This document shows, piece after piece, positions 54,215 through 64,000 of a stretch of 64,000 nucleotides of DNA. The translations under genes and the position numbers were made by a program. Source of the stretch: Apostichopus japonicus. Its lineage: Eukaryota > Echinodermata > Holothuroidea > Aspidochirotida > Stichopodidae. How positions within the stretch are numbered: the first letter of the stretch is position 1; each line of letters opens with the position of its first letter. The stretch covers positions 2,766,501 to 2,830,500 of the forward strand of contig NC_092580.1 in NCBI RefSeq assembly GCF_037975245.1, read 5' to 3'. The notes beneath the pieces are model-generated. The model had not been told where the DNA came from and did no database searches. It worked only from the letters and a program-made list of their open reading frames with translations.

Positions 54215-54992
54215 AAATAGTCTTAGAACCAATTAGTACTGTTTATGTAGCCATTCCGGTTATCAAGAAATTCAGCTTTAAATTATGCTTAATCTCTATA
54301 GAATACTCCATTGAGGTTTTAATGTGATAATGTTTTTTCTATCGTGTTTTGTTTTGCATCTGAGGAACTTACCTGATGTTAGACTAAGTAGATCAGCCTC
54401 TTTAATTAATGACCCTCAGATGTTTGAAACATGATTTCTCACTGAACTTAAAAGTGGCATGGAAATGCAAGTTGAACTGATGGTAGTGTTATAGCGTCTG
54501 CAACATTAAGTTTGTGCCTAACGTTATCGTTAACAGGAAATCAGCATTGCCCCCAAATCCTAGAAAGTCAGAAACTGGTCACCAATGTTCAAATTCCAAC
54601 CGAAATAGTCTTAGAACAAATTAGTACTGTTTATGTAGCCATTCCGGTTATCAAGAAATTCAGCTTTAAATTATGCTTAATCTCTATAGAATACTCCATT
54701 GAGGTTTTAATGTGATAATGTTTTTTCTATCGTGTTTTGTTTTGCATCTGAGGAACTTACCTGATGTTAGACTAAGTAGATCAGCCTCTTTAATTAATGA
54801 CCCTCAGATGTTTGAAACATGATTTCTCACAGAACTTAAAAGTGGCATGGAAATGCAAGTTGAACTGATGGTAGTGTTATAGCGTCTGCAACATTAAGTT
54901 TGTGCCTAACGTTATCGTTAACAGGAAATCAGCATTGCCCCCAATATCCTAGAAAGTCAGAAACTGGTCACCAATGTTCAAATTCCAACCGA
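54215..54992 (+). repeat. 388-bp direct tandem duplication
   Basis: 54215-54602 is repeated at 54603-54992 almost unchanged; differences include ACC to ACA near the start, CTG to CAG once, and CAAATCC to CAATATCC near the end. The high identity implies a recent event. Neither copy codes for a recognisable protein. It lies about 0.65 kb downstream of the first P450 gene. Confidence 0.93.
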
Positions 54993-55158
54993 GGCATTAA
55001 AACTGCCACTATAACAGTTGTTACCTTCACTGGTACATTCATTGTCCTGTATTACATTCCTCACTGTCCACGAATAAATTGGATTAGCAGACCCTCCAGC
55101 AAAGTAGGTTTGAAAACTTTTTTTAGAGTGTTTGGGACCAAGGCTGATGATCTATAAG

Positions 55159-56042
55159 CAGGGGCGGACTGGGTCTTAAAACCGGCCGGCCATTTTTACC
55201 TAGACCGGCCCATTATTCATTGATATATACTTACTATAGTGATCGCCGTCTTGGGGGAGGGGTCTAAGGGGAGCGGGTGTCCCCCTCCCCCATTGGATTT
55301 TTCTGAAGTTAAGGAATGCCTAGATGCAAAATGGTGCTATATTTCTCAATTTTGTAGGTTACAATAATCCTTTAAAAAGACCCAAAAATAATTTCCAGAA
55401 GCAACACTTGATTAAACTGAGGAAAGTTAAAAACCTGAACAAAAATAGGCAAAAATATGTTTTAGACTGGATTTTAATTAGTTTTTCAAGCATTTTGTGA
55501 CAACATGCTTGAAAAAAACCTAAATAAAATCCACTCACACATATATGTTCAATAACACGAGCACATGTCATGTCTACGAGAGTAGGAGCCTACGCAGTTC
55601 GTTGCTTCTGGCAGCCACACCATCAATCATATTTTTAGTGTCAAGTTTGGCCAAGATCCTATTTTTCCACAGACATCAATATGAACGCCTCAAGATGTTC
55701 TTGCATCATTGAACTTCTCAAACGGTTTTTGAGTCTCCTCAAGGCAGAGAAAGAATGTTCACATGCCACTTGTGACACAGGTAGCGTTACCAGCAACTTG
55801 TAGGCAAGCCCAATGCTCTTGTAAGCATCGGTGAAAAGGTTCAACTTGAGGAGCACCTTGTAGCAGCAGAGGTCGAGGACAGTCTTTACATGACTGATTC
55901 CCACAGTTAAAATATATATTTCTACACAGCCCGTCTGTATTCTATTAACTACTGTAAAAATGGGCTGCTAATTTTACCAGGCTCCCCAGCCCACCGGTCC
56001 ACCGGGCATTGTCCAAATGCCCGTGTGGCCAGTCCGCCACTG
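55159..56042. mobile_element. hAT-superfamily transposon remnant, GGCGGACTGG family
   Basis: 884 bp with terminal inverted repeats CAGGGGCGGACTGG and CCAGTCCGCCACTG (one mismatch) and the perfect 8-bp target duplication TCTATAAG (55151-55158 and 56043-56050). Unlike the MITEs, it keeps the 3' end of a transposase gene on the minus strand. It also carries the shared 20-bp motif at 55253-55272. Confidence 0.93.
55574..55904 (-). pseudogene. hAT transposase C-terminal dimerisation region, broken
   Basis: The 81-aa open frame from 55904 to 55659 contains LVTLPVSQVACEHSFSALRR followed by LKNRLRSSMMQEHL, the hallmark of the hAT C-terminal dimerisation domain. The frame stops at an in-frame TAG, but a one-base shift in the adjacent A run continues with ILAKLDTKNMIDG and ends at a stop at 55574, so a frameshift has broken the gene. 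The catalytic DDE part and zinc-finger N-terminus are missing. It cannot encode an active transposase. Confidence 0.88.
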
Positions 56043-57199
56043 TCTATAAGAATACATAAACACGTAACCGCTTCTATTCTGGTATTGCCTACATATATGT
56101 ATTATAAGGACAGAAAACTTGCTTGAGTTGACATTAGAAACATTTTATCCGTGGAAAATTATGCAAATTTCGTTAGTTAAACTGATATAGATACACATCA
56201 TTCGGGGAAACGAAATACAATTGTCCAAGCAATGAACACGTTGTTGGCGTTCTCTCTTCTGTCCTACAGCCTTTGCAGTAACGGTCAATGAAAGGTAGGC
56301 CACTATTTCCAGTAGGTGAGAGTGGGAGGGGAAATGGGGGGGGGGTTAGGGGTGTAAGGCACAACAATATATATATATTGAAGAATACGAGTATAGCCAT
56401 CTGCATATCGTTTCATGTTTGTTACCTGCAATCGTTATCATCCGATATCTCAACAATCTGCAAGAAGATGGCAATTCATGGAGTTGCAGATCTCATCTCT
56501 TCTATGACGGAATGGATCTTCATCGACCTTAGCCTTTTTTTTATGTCAAATGCGCTGGGGCGATCCTTCCTGTTCATCACGCTATGAGTGATTCGTTCCT
56601 GTGATTCATGTGCACCGGCCTCTGTGAATCGTATGAAGAAAGGGGAGGAAAATATAACAGCTGTAGCGTTTTCCTTTTTTTCTTTTTTAATGTTGGGAGA
56701 CTCATTCGCGACACTAAGCAGACTCTACAAGGACCTTTGAAATCGACCCCAAACATCTACAATTTTGAAACTTGTCCCATTATTCTCTACATACCTTGTG
56801 GTTTAATGACTTTTTCCAACATAATGACTTGTAAGCAGAAAATGGCTAAACCAGTTTTTTGGGTATTTGACCTCTCACCAACGACGTCACCAATCACCCA
56901 GGCAAGAGTTTAAAGTGCACGGTCAGACACCTATACCCAGTGGCGTCGCCATACATTTCAATCTTAGGGCGGGGGTGGGGGGCAGCACTTAATTAGGGGG
57001 GGGGGCACAATGTTTAATTGTGAATGCCGTCACGGGGGAGGGGTCTAAGGGGAGGGGGTGAGAATTTTTCATTTTTAATTAAGGGTCCTTAGATGCAATC
57101 TGGTGCTATATTTTGCAACTTGAAGTAACTTTATGTTCAACAATTTTCGGGCTTAGTCTGTCCGATATTTATGTTTTTAGTTGCCTGGCGACGCCACTG

Positions 57200-57380
57200 C
57201 AGACTGCTACGCGATAAACCACACAGACCATATAGCACGTTACACACCATATCAGATTTAGGAAACAACAAATATTTGAGGTTTCAAAAATATTTTAAAC
57301 AGGCATAATATTTAACAGGGGCATAAAATTGAGCTAAACCTGTGCATAGTTTGCCATCTGAAGTTACGGTAGTGCATAAA
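57200..57380 (+). repeat. Dispersed repeat, copy 2
   Basis: Second copy of the sequence at 43857-44040, same orientation. It begins exactly one base after an internal hAT-type right end (57199) and runs into a (TA)n tract at 57385. Confidence 0.8.
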
Positions 57381-57383
57381 AGC

Positions 57384-57571
<188 letters not shown>

Positions 57572-57718
57572 GTGTCAGTGAGTACACTCAACACGGGCAG
57601 TATCGTTAATGTCACTTCTAAGCAAGATTATATCTATGTTGGTTTCCAATGCACTTTAATAAATCCTCTCATGAATGAATGATTAATAATTTAATACTTT
57701 GTATTTTGGTTCACACAG

Positions 57719-57799
57719 CCCACTGATTCAACTCCTGATTTTGTATCAAGTGAAAGTAATAATGAATTACCAGAAGTTATGTTGTCTGCTACTCCATCT
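57719..57799 (+). pseudogene. Candidate orphan exon inside the hAT-type element
   Basis: An 81-nt open stretch preceded by TTCACACAG and followed by GTAAGTG, a good acceptor and a strong donor. It reads PTDSTPDFVSSESNNELPE and further Ser-rich residues for 27 codons. It sits inside the element at 56938-58061, so it may be a leftover exon of the autonomous transposase or a captured host exon. It has no recognisable domain. The call rests on splice signals and open frame only. Confidence 0.4.
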
Positions 57800-58700
57800 G
57801 TAAGTGCGGCTGATATTGCAATTTAGTGTTTTTTTGTTTTTCTTTTGCCAATTTAATGGCTTCAAATCAAACATCCCACCGCGCATCTCCTCTAGTGACT
57901 ATTGCTGTTTGTTCGGCCAGTATATGTTCAAGATATACGTCGGGCATATAGTCTGTTCGATATTTAAGTTTTTAATTGAGGCAGATAAAGTTTTTGTTTG
58001 AGTATATTTTTTTAACAATACAAATCGCATCTCGGGGCACCTGGGGGAGGCGACACCACTGCCTATACCTTCCAAGGTTGAACCTGATCGGACTTACGGT
58101 CCAGGAAGAGTTCTCGCAACACTTTTTCGCCCAATTTTACCCTTTAACCCAGTTAACCTTGACCCTTTAGTCTGTCTTATTTCAAAATTTGCCTCATCAT
58201 TCTCTACATATCGTATGGTTTAATGCCTTTTCCAACATGTTGACATGCATAAAATGGCTATAAACCAATTTTTAGATATCTTGACCCTTGAACTCTGAAA
58301 TTTGACATACGACGTTGACAATCACCTAGGCTGGAGTTTACATGGTCAGGCACCCTATACCCACCAAGTTGAACATGCTTGGACTTACGGAGTAGTTGGC
58401 GATAATAGGCAATTTTAACCTTTGACCCCGACCCTAACCACTTAAATCAGTCCTACTTTAAAGTTTGTCTCATCACTCTCTAACATATCGTGTGGATTCG
58501 TGTGAAATTTTTAGGTTTAATGACCATTGACCTCTAACCTATAACGTCATCAATCACGCAGGGACGAGTTCATATGGCCAGGCACCTTCCCACCAAGTTT
58601 GAAATTGATCGGAAGATTTATGAGGAGTTTGTGACAAACTTGTTTTGCTCACTCACTCACCCACACATACTCACACACACGCTCACGCATATACTCACAC

Positions 58701-58725
58701 CAGGGAGTTGTTATGGAACTCCCTG
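58701..58725. mobile_element. 25-bp palindromic insertion with 7-bp duplication, copy 2
   Basis: CAGGGAGTTGTTA followed by TGGAACTCCCTG, a slightly decayed form of the palindrome at 45028-45053. CTCACAC flanks both sides (58694-58700 and 58726-58732), though the surrounding CA-rich simple repeat makes a chance match easier. Confidence 0.55.
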
Positions 58726-59447
58726 CTCACACACACCCAGTTCCTCACATTGCTGATGTGGGTTGGAGTACAACATCTAATCTCCATATACATTACATGT
58801 AGGATAATGATATAACAACTATATTGCCCCCAACACCTCGTCATGTTTTTGTAGATCAAACTTTCCAGAGCGTTTTTTTCCGCCTTCAGTGTTGGCATGT
58901 TTCTACCGTGTTTATCCATGGCAACAATTCTTTTCCAAGTTGACCCTTGACCACCAAGGAAGTTGGAACTGGATTCCCCAAGGTCGGTGTGAAGGAATAG
59001 CATACGTATGACATGCGTGATTGTGATGGTAGGTTGACAAGAACGTCAGCAATGAAAGGCTATAACATATTCCACAATATAAGGCCAGGTTTACAACACA
59101 CACCTCTTGAGCACGCACTAGCACACACACACACAATACTAATCCAGCTACAACAGTACGGTGCAAAGAAGTGGGTTCAAACTGAAACAGATCTTACCCT
59201 ATTTACTCAGTGCATCGATTTGTGGATGCCTGTATTCTATTGATAGAATTACATGGTCTATGCTGTGTTGCTTTTGGTCTGTTCACTTGCTCACATTGAG
59301 GTGATGTGATATTTGGCTGTTTCCGAGTATGACCGTGTGCCATATAATTTATGAGTGATAGGATCTCCTGAAATAGGTCTACACTGAAGAGACCTACGCA
59401 TTGTAAATATAAGTTCTTGAGTGGCTTGAATTTAGAAGCATTTCGTT

Positions 59448-60087
59448 ATGGAGTTAAATGTCTTGACAGTGACATTACTGTGTTTTATAGTCCTAATTTA
59501 CTTCATATGGATACGTGGACGACCCAGAAATCTCCCCCCTGGTCCACTCAATCCACTGGCGGTGCTTAGATTCCAAAAGAATGTCTACATTGTTGCGAGT
59601 AGATTTGCCAAAAAGTATGGTGCTGTCTACAGCATGCGAGGATTTGGCGGCTCCTTGTTTGTTATGTTAAACAGCATTGAAACCATTAAAGAGGCGATGC
59701 TGGATAAAGCTGATACTTTCTCTGACAGAACTGCTAGTCCTGTGTTTGATTTTATTAACGAGGGCAGCAAAGGTAAGTTCGACGTCACTAATTCGAATTG
59801 TCTTTTGGCGTGCACAGGATTACAAAGGTGGGAGGGAGTGAGGGAGGGGGATGCTGAGGCAAGTTTTAAATTCCTCCTGACTGATGTAGGAAAGCGGGAC
59901 CAGAGGTTAATCAATGATTTTATAAAGTGAGGCCCTGAGGTCTTTGAGGCCGATATATGACTATATATACAGACTACATATGTTCGAGCAGTACTCAGCA
60001 TGCCCTTTAAAAAAAAAAATGAAATATATCCTATGACTGCTCTCATTCTATGCGGACGATGGAGAAATATGTATGTATGTATGTATG

Positions 60088-60118
<31 letters not shown>

Positions 60119-63100
60119 GATATATATGTTAAAGGTGATGCCCCTATACATTTCTATGGGAACAGGTAGAGTAGTGCTCGAACATATAATGGGGACCATT
60201 TAGGCGGGGGGTGGTTAGGCCTTACGGTACTGAAAGCAGTATAAATGTTTTCACTTATATTTGGTCCCATGTAGGTAGTATCCTATTCGGACACGGGGAA
60301 AACTGGAAGGAGATGCGTAAATTTGGGGCAAACGCCCTCCGGAACTTTGGCGTCGGAAAGAGAAGTGTGGCTAACAAGATTAGCGAGGAAACACATTTTC
60401 TTGTTGCTGCAATCAAAGAGACAAAAGGAAATAAATTCGATCCTGTCCTGCTCGTGAACAACGCTGTATCCAACATCATATGTAACATCAGTTTTGGTGA
60501 AAGGTGAAACTTAAATTGTTACTGTACGTTTGTTTGGTACGCAGTGGACCACATGAACGTGTCCCCTACTATTTTGTTGCATGCAATACGAGAGTGCCGC
60601 AGTACACTTCCCCCCCCCCCCTCCCCTCCTACCGAGACCTCTGGTCAGAAATACTGAAATAGAGTCAAGGGCACCAACAATTTAATGGAGAGTACGAGAA
60701 TCGCGATTACTGACAAAGCTACTTGCTCACTGCGGCCAGACACCCACCCCAGGAACTAATAGGTCTATAGGTTTTCTCTTATATTCATTTACATTTCAAG
60801 AAATCTCAAAATTGCAATGTCACTAAAATTGAGAAACAAAAATTATTACAACGTTATGCTCAACATTAAAAAAAAAGGTAATCGCAGTCATCACTAACCG
60901 GCTTCATGGGACCAACTCGTGTTGCATTCTTTTCTCCACTTCAATATCCCACTCCCTGTGACTCTCCGCTCCTAAAGTAGTCATAGGCCGATTATCCTTC
61001 TAATAAAATGTCAGCAACAGAGTCTGCTGGGGGAAGGGGCGGGGGGGGGGGGGTTGGCACAAATCTCGAGCGGGAGTATGATATGAGACTTAGTGGATCC
61101 ATGTCGTTATGTAAATTCCACTGAGTATTTGGATGCATGAACTTTTCTACAAAATGGTATTTTCAATAACATTCCCCCCCCCCCCTTTTCCAACAAGATG
61201 ACACATTTTAGTTACAAGCTATTTGGCGATCATTAAACTGCGTTTATTTTTACTGCACCTCTGATAAAAACTTTGCTTTTGTTTAGCAATTGTCATTTGC
61301 ATTAGTTTTGCTCTTTCTATTTTCACGCAGGTACGATTATGATAACGTTAAATTTCAACGGCTTCTCTCTAAGTTACGGTCGGTAGCAGGTGCGATAACA
61401 GTTACATCCCTGTTACATTCCATCCCTCGTGTTCTTGTACCAATGATCTCTTACGTACCTCCATTCAGTGGGACGATTAGAAATTTTGTCGTGCTCAAGT
61501 CGTACGTATCGGACGTGATTAGGGAACATCAGTCTACTTTGGATTCCAATGATGTACGTGACATCATTGATATGTACCTGTTGGAAGCCGAGAAACAGGA
61601 AGGCCTGGGAAAAAGCGAGAATCATTACGATTTAGGTAGAACTTGGAGATTCATCATGGACCTCTTCGCGGCTGGATCTGATACCACCACCAACTCTTTA
61701 CTTTGGACGCTTGCTATCTTTTGTCATTATCCGGAGGTGCAAGAAAAGGTACTGTATGGTCACATTCTCATTTCATTTGTGCAGTAAGAATTCAATTGCC
61801 TACTACAAGATCCATGATGTAGACTATGTCACATAGCTGTATTATCTGGTAATTTTTTTTGTGTCGAATGAATTGTTTTGCGGTTGTTTGTGTAAGTTAG
61901 TTGTCCACATGTTATGGTCTACCGTGGTTTCTTCATATGCTGTTCCTTCGTGCACCGTATGGAACGCCATCTTAATATTTATTCAATAACTACAAAGATC
62001 TTCAATTTTATTCGAGATATCTGCAATTAATTCCAGATATCTCTGTCTCTGTCGTTTATAATTATAAAGTTTACAGAACAGCGCTGTTTTGGTTGAGTTA
62101 TTAGAATTTATAAACAAATAGACTAACATTTATTTAGGCTTGAGCAGCCGAGTGAGCCGACGTCATCTTTAGTAGGTTGTGCCTTAAATAAGCATTCCAG
62201 TGTTTAAAAATACTTAAAATGTGAACATCTTGAAACCAGAATACCTACAAGTAAATAGGTACATTAATAGCATCATTCAAATTGTTTATTTGGAACAAGA
62301 CTTACCTTCTTCCTAAAGTCATCATTTAAGCAGTAAGTACAGTACAATGTTATCGACTCTACTAGTCATCCAAAGTTGTAGATGTGCTGAAAGTGGCTAC
62401 ATTATTTCAATTAAAGGTTACAAACTACCAGACACATTCTTTCGAAAGTTCCGTATATATGCACATATAGCCTCATCAGAACTTTGGTGTTCATACTGCT
62501 TGCTCTCAAATATGAAAAAGACTGAATAATGAGGTCACAGAATTCCCTGCTGAAGTATTGAGTGTTTAAATTCAAGCGACAGAGTATATATATATGGTGA
62601 GAGCAATTCTGCGGCGTTACCATGGGCTACAAGATGGCGGCAATAAATCTAGAGTAACATGTGACAACTGGGTTTAAATTCACGTAAAATCTTACAAAAG
62701 CCGTTCTACGGTCTGTTTTTCTATCTCTCTCTTTTTCATTGCTGGGTTTTAACTTTTAACTGTTTTATATATTGTTTGGACACTAGATTTACAAAGAACT
62801 TCTCGACGTTGTGGGAATAGACAGACTCCCTACCTACGAGGAGAGATCGCAGTTGCCCTATACCGAGGCAGTGATCTTAGAGGTACAAAGGTTCCGTCCG
62901 GTGGTCCCGTTAGTTGGACATCTATGCTCACGCGATGAAACACTTGGCGGATACTTCATACCGAAAGGTTCAAAGGTCGTGCTTAACATTTGGGCATCTG
63001 GGCATGACTCAACTAAATGGGAAAATCCAGACGACTTCAATCCGGAAAGGTTTCTCTCACCAGATGGGAAAACTGTGGTAAATCGAGAATCTCACATACC

Positions 63101-63927
63101 ATTTAGCATTGGTAAGTATTACATTAACCAGTCCACAATTCAAAAAATACAGAGGGGATTGGAAAGGGGAGAGATGCCTTTTCATTGATCGATTGATTTA
63201 ATTAATCCATCCATCCATCGATCGATTTACTTCTATTGTTATTATGATTGTTGTTCATATTATGATTTTTTTTTGGTGGGGGAGGGGGGGGGTCCCTTTT
63301 CCATCTCCTTTAAAATAATAAGTATTATTTGGTTGGCTTAACCGAGGGGAAGGGGGATTGTGTTTCTTTTGTTAAAGCATAAATAACCAAAAAGTATCCT
63401 CATTTTATTGAAAATATTCAATACTGTAATATTTGGTGAGGAATGCCTAGAACGATGATACATTTGTCGTATCGTGTTGGGGTAGTTTGCCCAGTCAAAT
63501 CAAAGTCACATGCACACTTCATTGCCTCTGGAAGCTTGTATCCCCGACCCCCCCCCCCCCTTGATTCTGATCATTTCCCGCCACCTCGTGCTTGGACTTT
63601 ATCATTAGAGTTATCGTGCCGACGTTGTAGATATATATAGCTAATGTATTATTTTTTCATGATTCATCCATGCCTGCAGAAATCTATAATTTTTATCGCA
63701 ATCTGCTATAACTCCCGAATTTCTTTGTTTGTGTGTTTTTGTAAGGTCGCCGGGTTTGCCTGGGTGAGACTTTAGCAAAGACGGAAATATTCATCTTCCT
63801 GACCGGTTTAGTCCAACGATTCCGTTTCCGGGTTCCAGATGGTGACCCACTACCTTCCTTAGATGGTAATCATGGCGTTGTACTCAGTACCCGTCCCTAT
63901 GAGATATGCGCCGAAATGAGGGCGTAG
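59448..63927 (+). CDS. Cytochrome P450, CYP2 clan (CYP2U1-like), downstream copy, 5 exons
   Basis: Tandem paralogue of the gene at 47387-53567. Exons: 59448-59772, 60275-60503, 61331-61748, 62787-63111, 63746-63927; 1479 nt, 492 aa, intron phases 1, 2, 0 and 1 as in its neighbour. The N-terminus is a short hydrophobic anchor (about 4-22), then RGRPRNLPPGP. The C-helix has WKEMR, the I-helix AGSDTT (299-304), the K-helix EVQR (356-359) and PERF is at 410-413. The haem loop FSIGRRVCLG has Cys437, again assembled across intron 4. Compared with its neighbour, exon 1 is 8 codons shorter and exon 3 is 7 codons longer. The two proteins look about two-thirds identical in exon 2 by eye but differ more around residues 190-240, where substrate contacts are expected. 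All key residues are present, so it appears functional; the substrate is unknown. Confidence 0.94.
60067..60119. repeat. (GTAT)n-(TA)n compound microsatellite
   Basis: About five GTAT units pass into an AT dinucleotide run, in intron 1 of the downstream P450 gene. Confidence 0.92.
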
Positions 63928-64000
63928 ATGTATGACGTCGCGATAAACATTGATGGTCTAATTGGAAAACGTATAGATGAAAACGTATTGATATAGTCAG

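Overview
This is a 64-kb piece of an animal nuclear genome. Genes have spliceosomal introns with GT-AG borders, intergenic DNA is AT-rich, and (TA)n microsatellites, long G/C homopolymers and miniature transposons are plentiful. The gene content (ING3, mitochondrial AUH, a single-exon rhodopsin-class GPCR and tandem five-exon CYP2-clan P450s) suggests an invertebrate deuterostome. An echinoderm is my best guess, but that is inference; nothing in the window fixes the species.

Layout. 1-8309: no gene recognised; a higher-order minisatellite (2258-3207) is interrupted by a hAT-type MITE. 8310-22360 (minus): nine-exon gene for a mitochondrial methylglutaconyl-CoA hydratase (AUH), 302 aa, with a tRNA-derived SINE in intron 4 and an inverted-repeat element in intron 1. 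24550-35427 (minus): ten-exon ING3, 401 aa, with an ING domain and a C-terminal PHD finger. 39444-41003 (plus): intronless 519-aa class-A GPCR. 41004-47386: no gene; several palindromes and a hAT-type element. 47387-53567 and 59448-63927 (plus): two head-to-tail CYP2-clan P450 genes of 494 and 492 aa, each with five coding exons and identical intron phases. The spacer between the P450 genes holds a recent 388-bp tandem duplication, two hAT-type elements with 8-bp target duplications, and an old tandem repeat array.

Exon borders were worked out base by base. Each spliced CDS is an exact multiple of three (909, 1206, 1485 and 1479 nt for the four multi-exon genes) and rebuilds the family motifs across junctions. 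The genes are functionally unrelated (leucine catabolism, chromatin reading, signalling, mono-oxygenation); only the P450 pair is linked by descent.

The most notable material is the mobile DNA. Five elements begin CA[A/G][T/G]GGCG and carry perfect 8-bp target duplications. Three of them, with otherwise different termini, share an exact 20-bp internal G-rich motif. There are also two 25-26 bp palindromic insertions that each appear to be flanked by 7-bp duplications.
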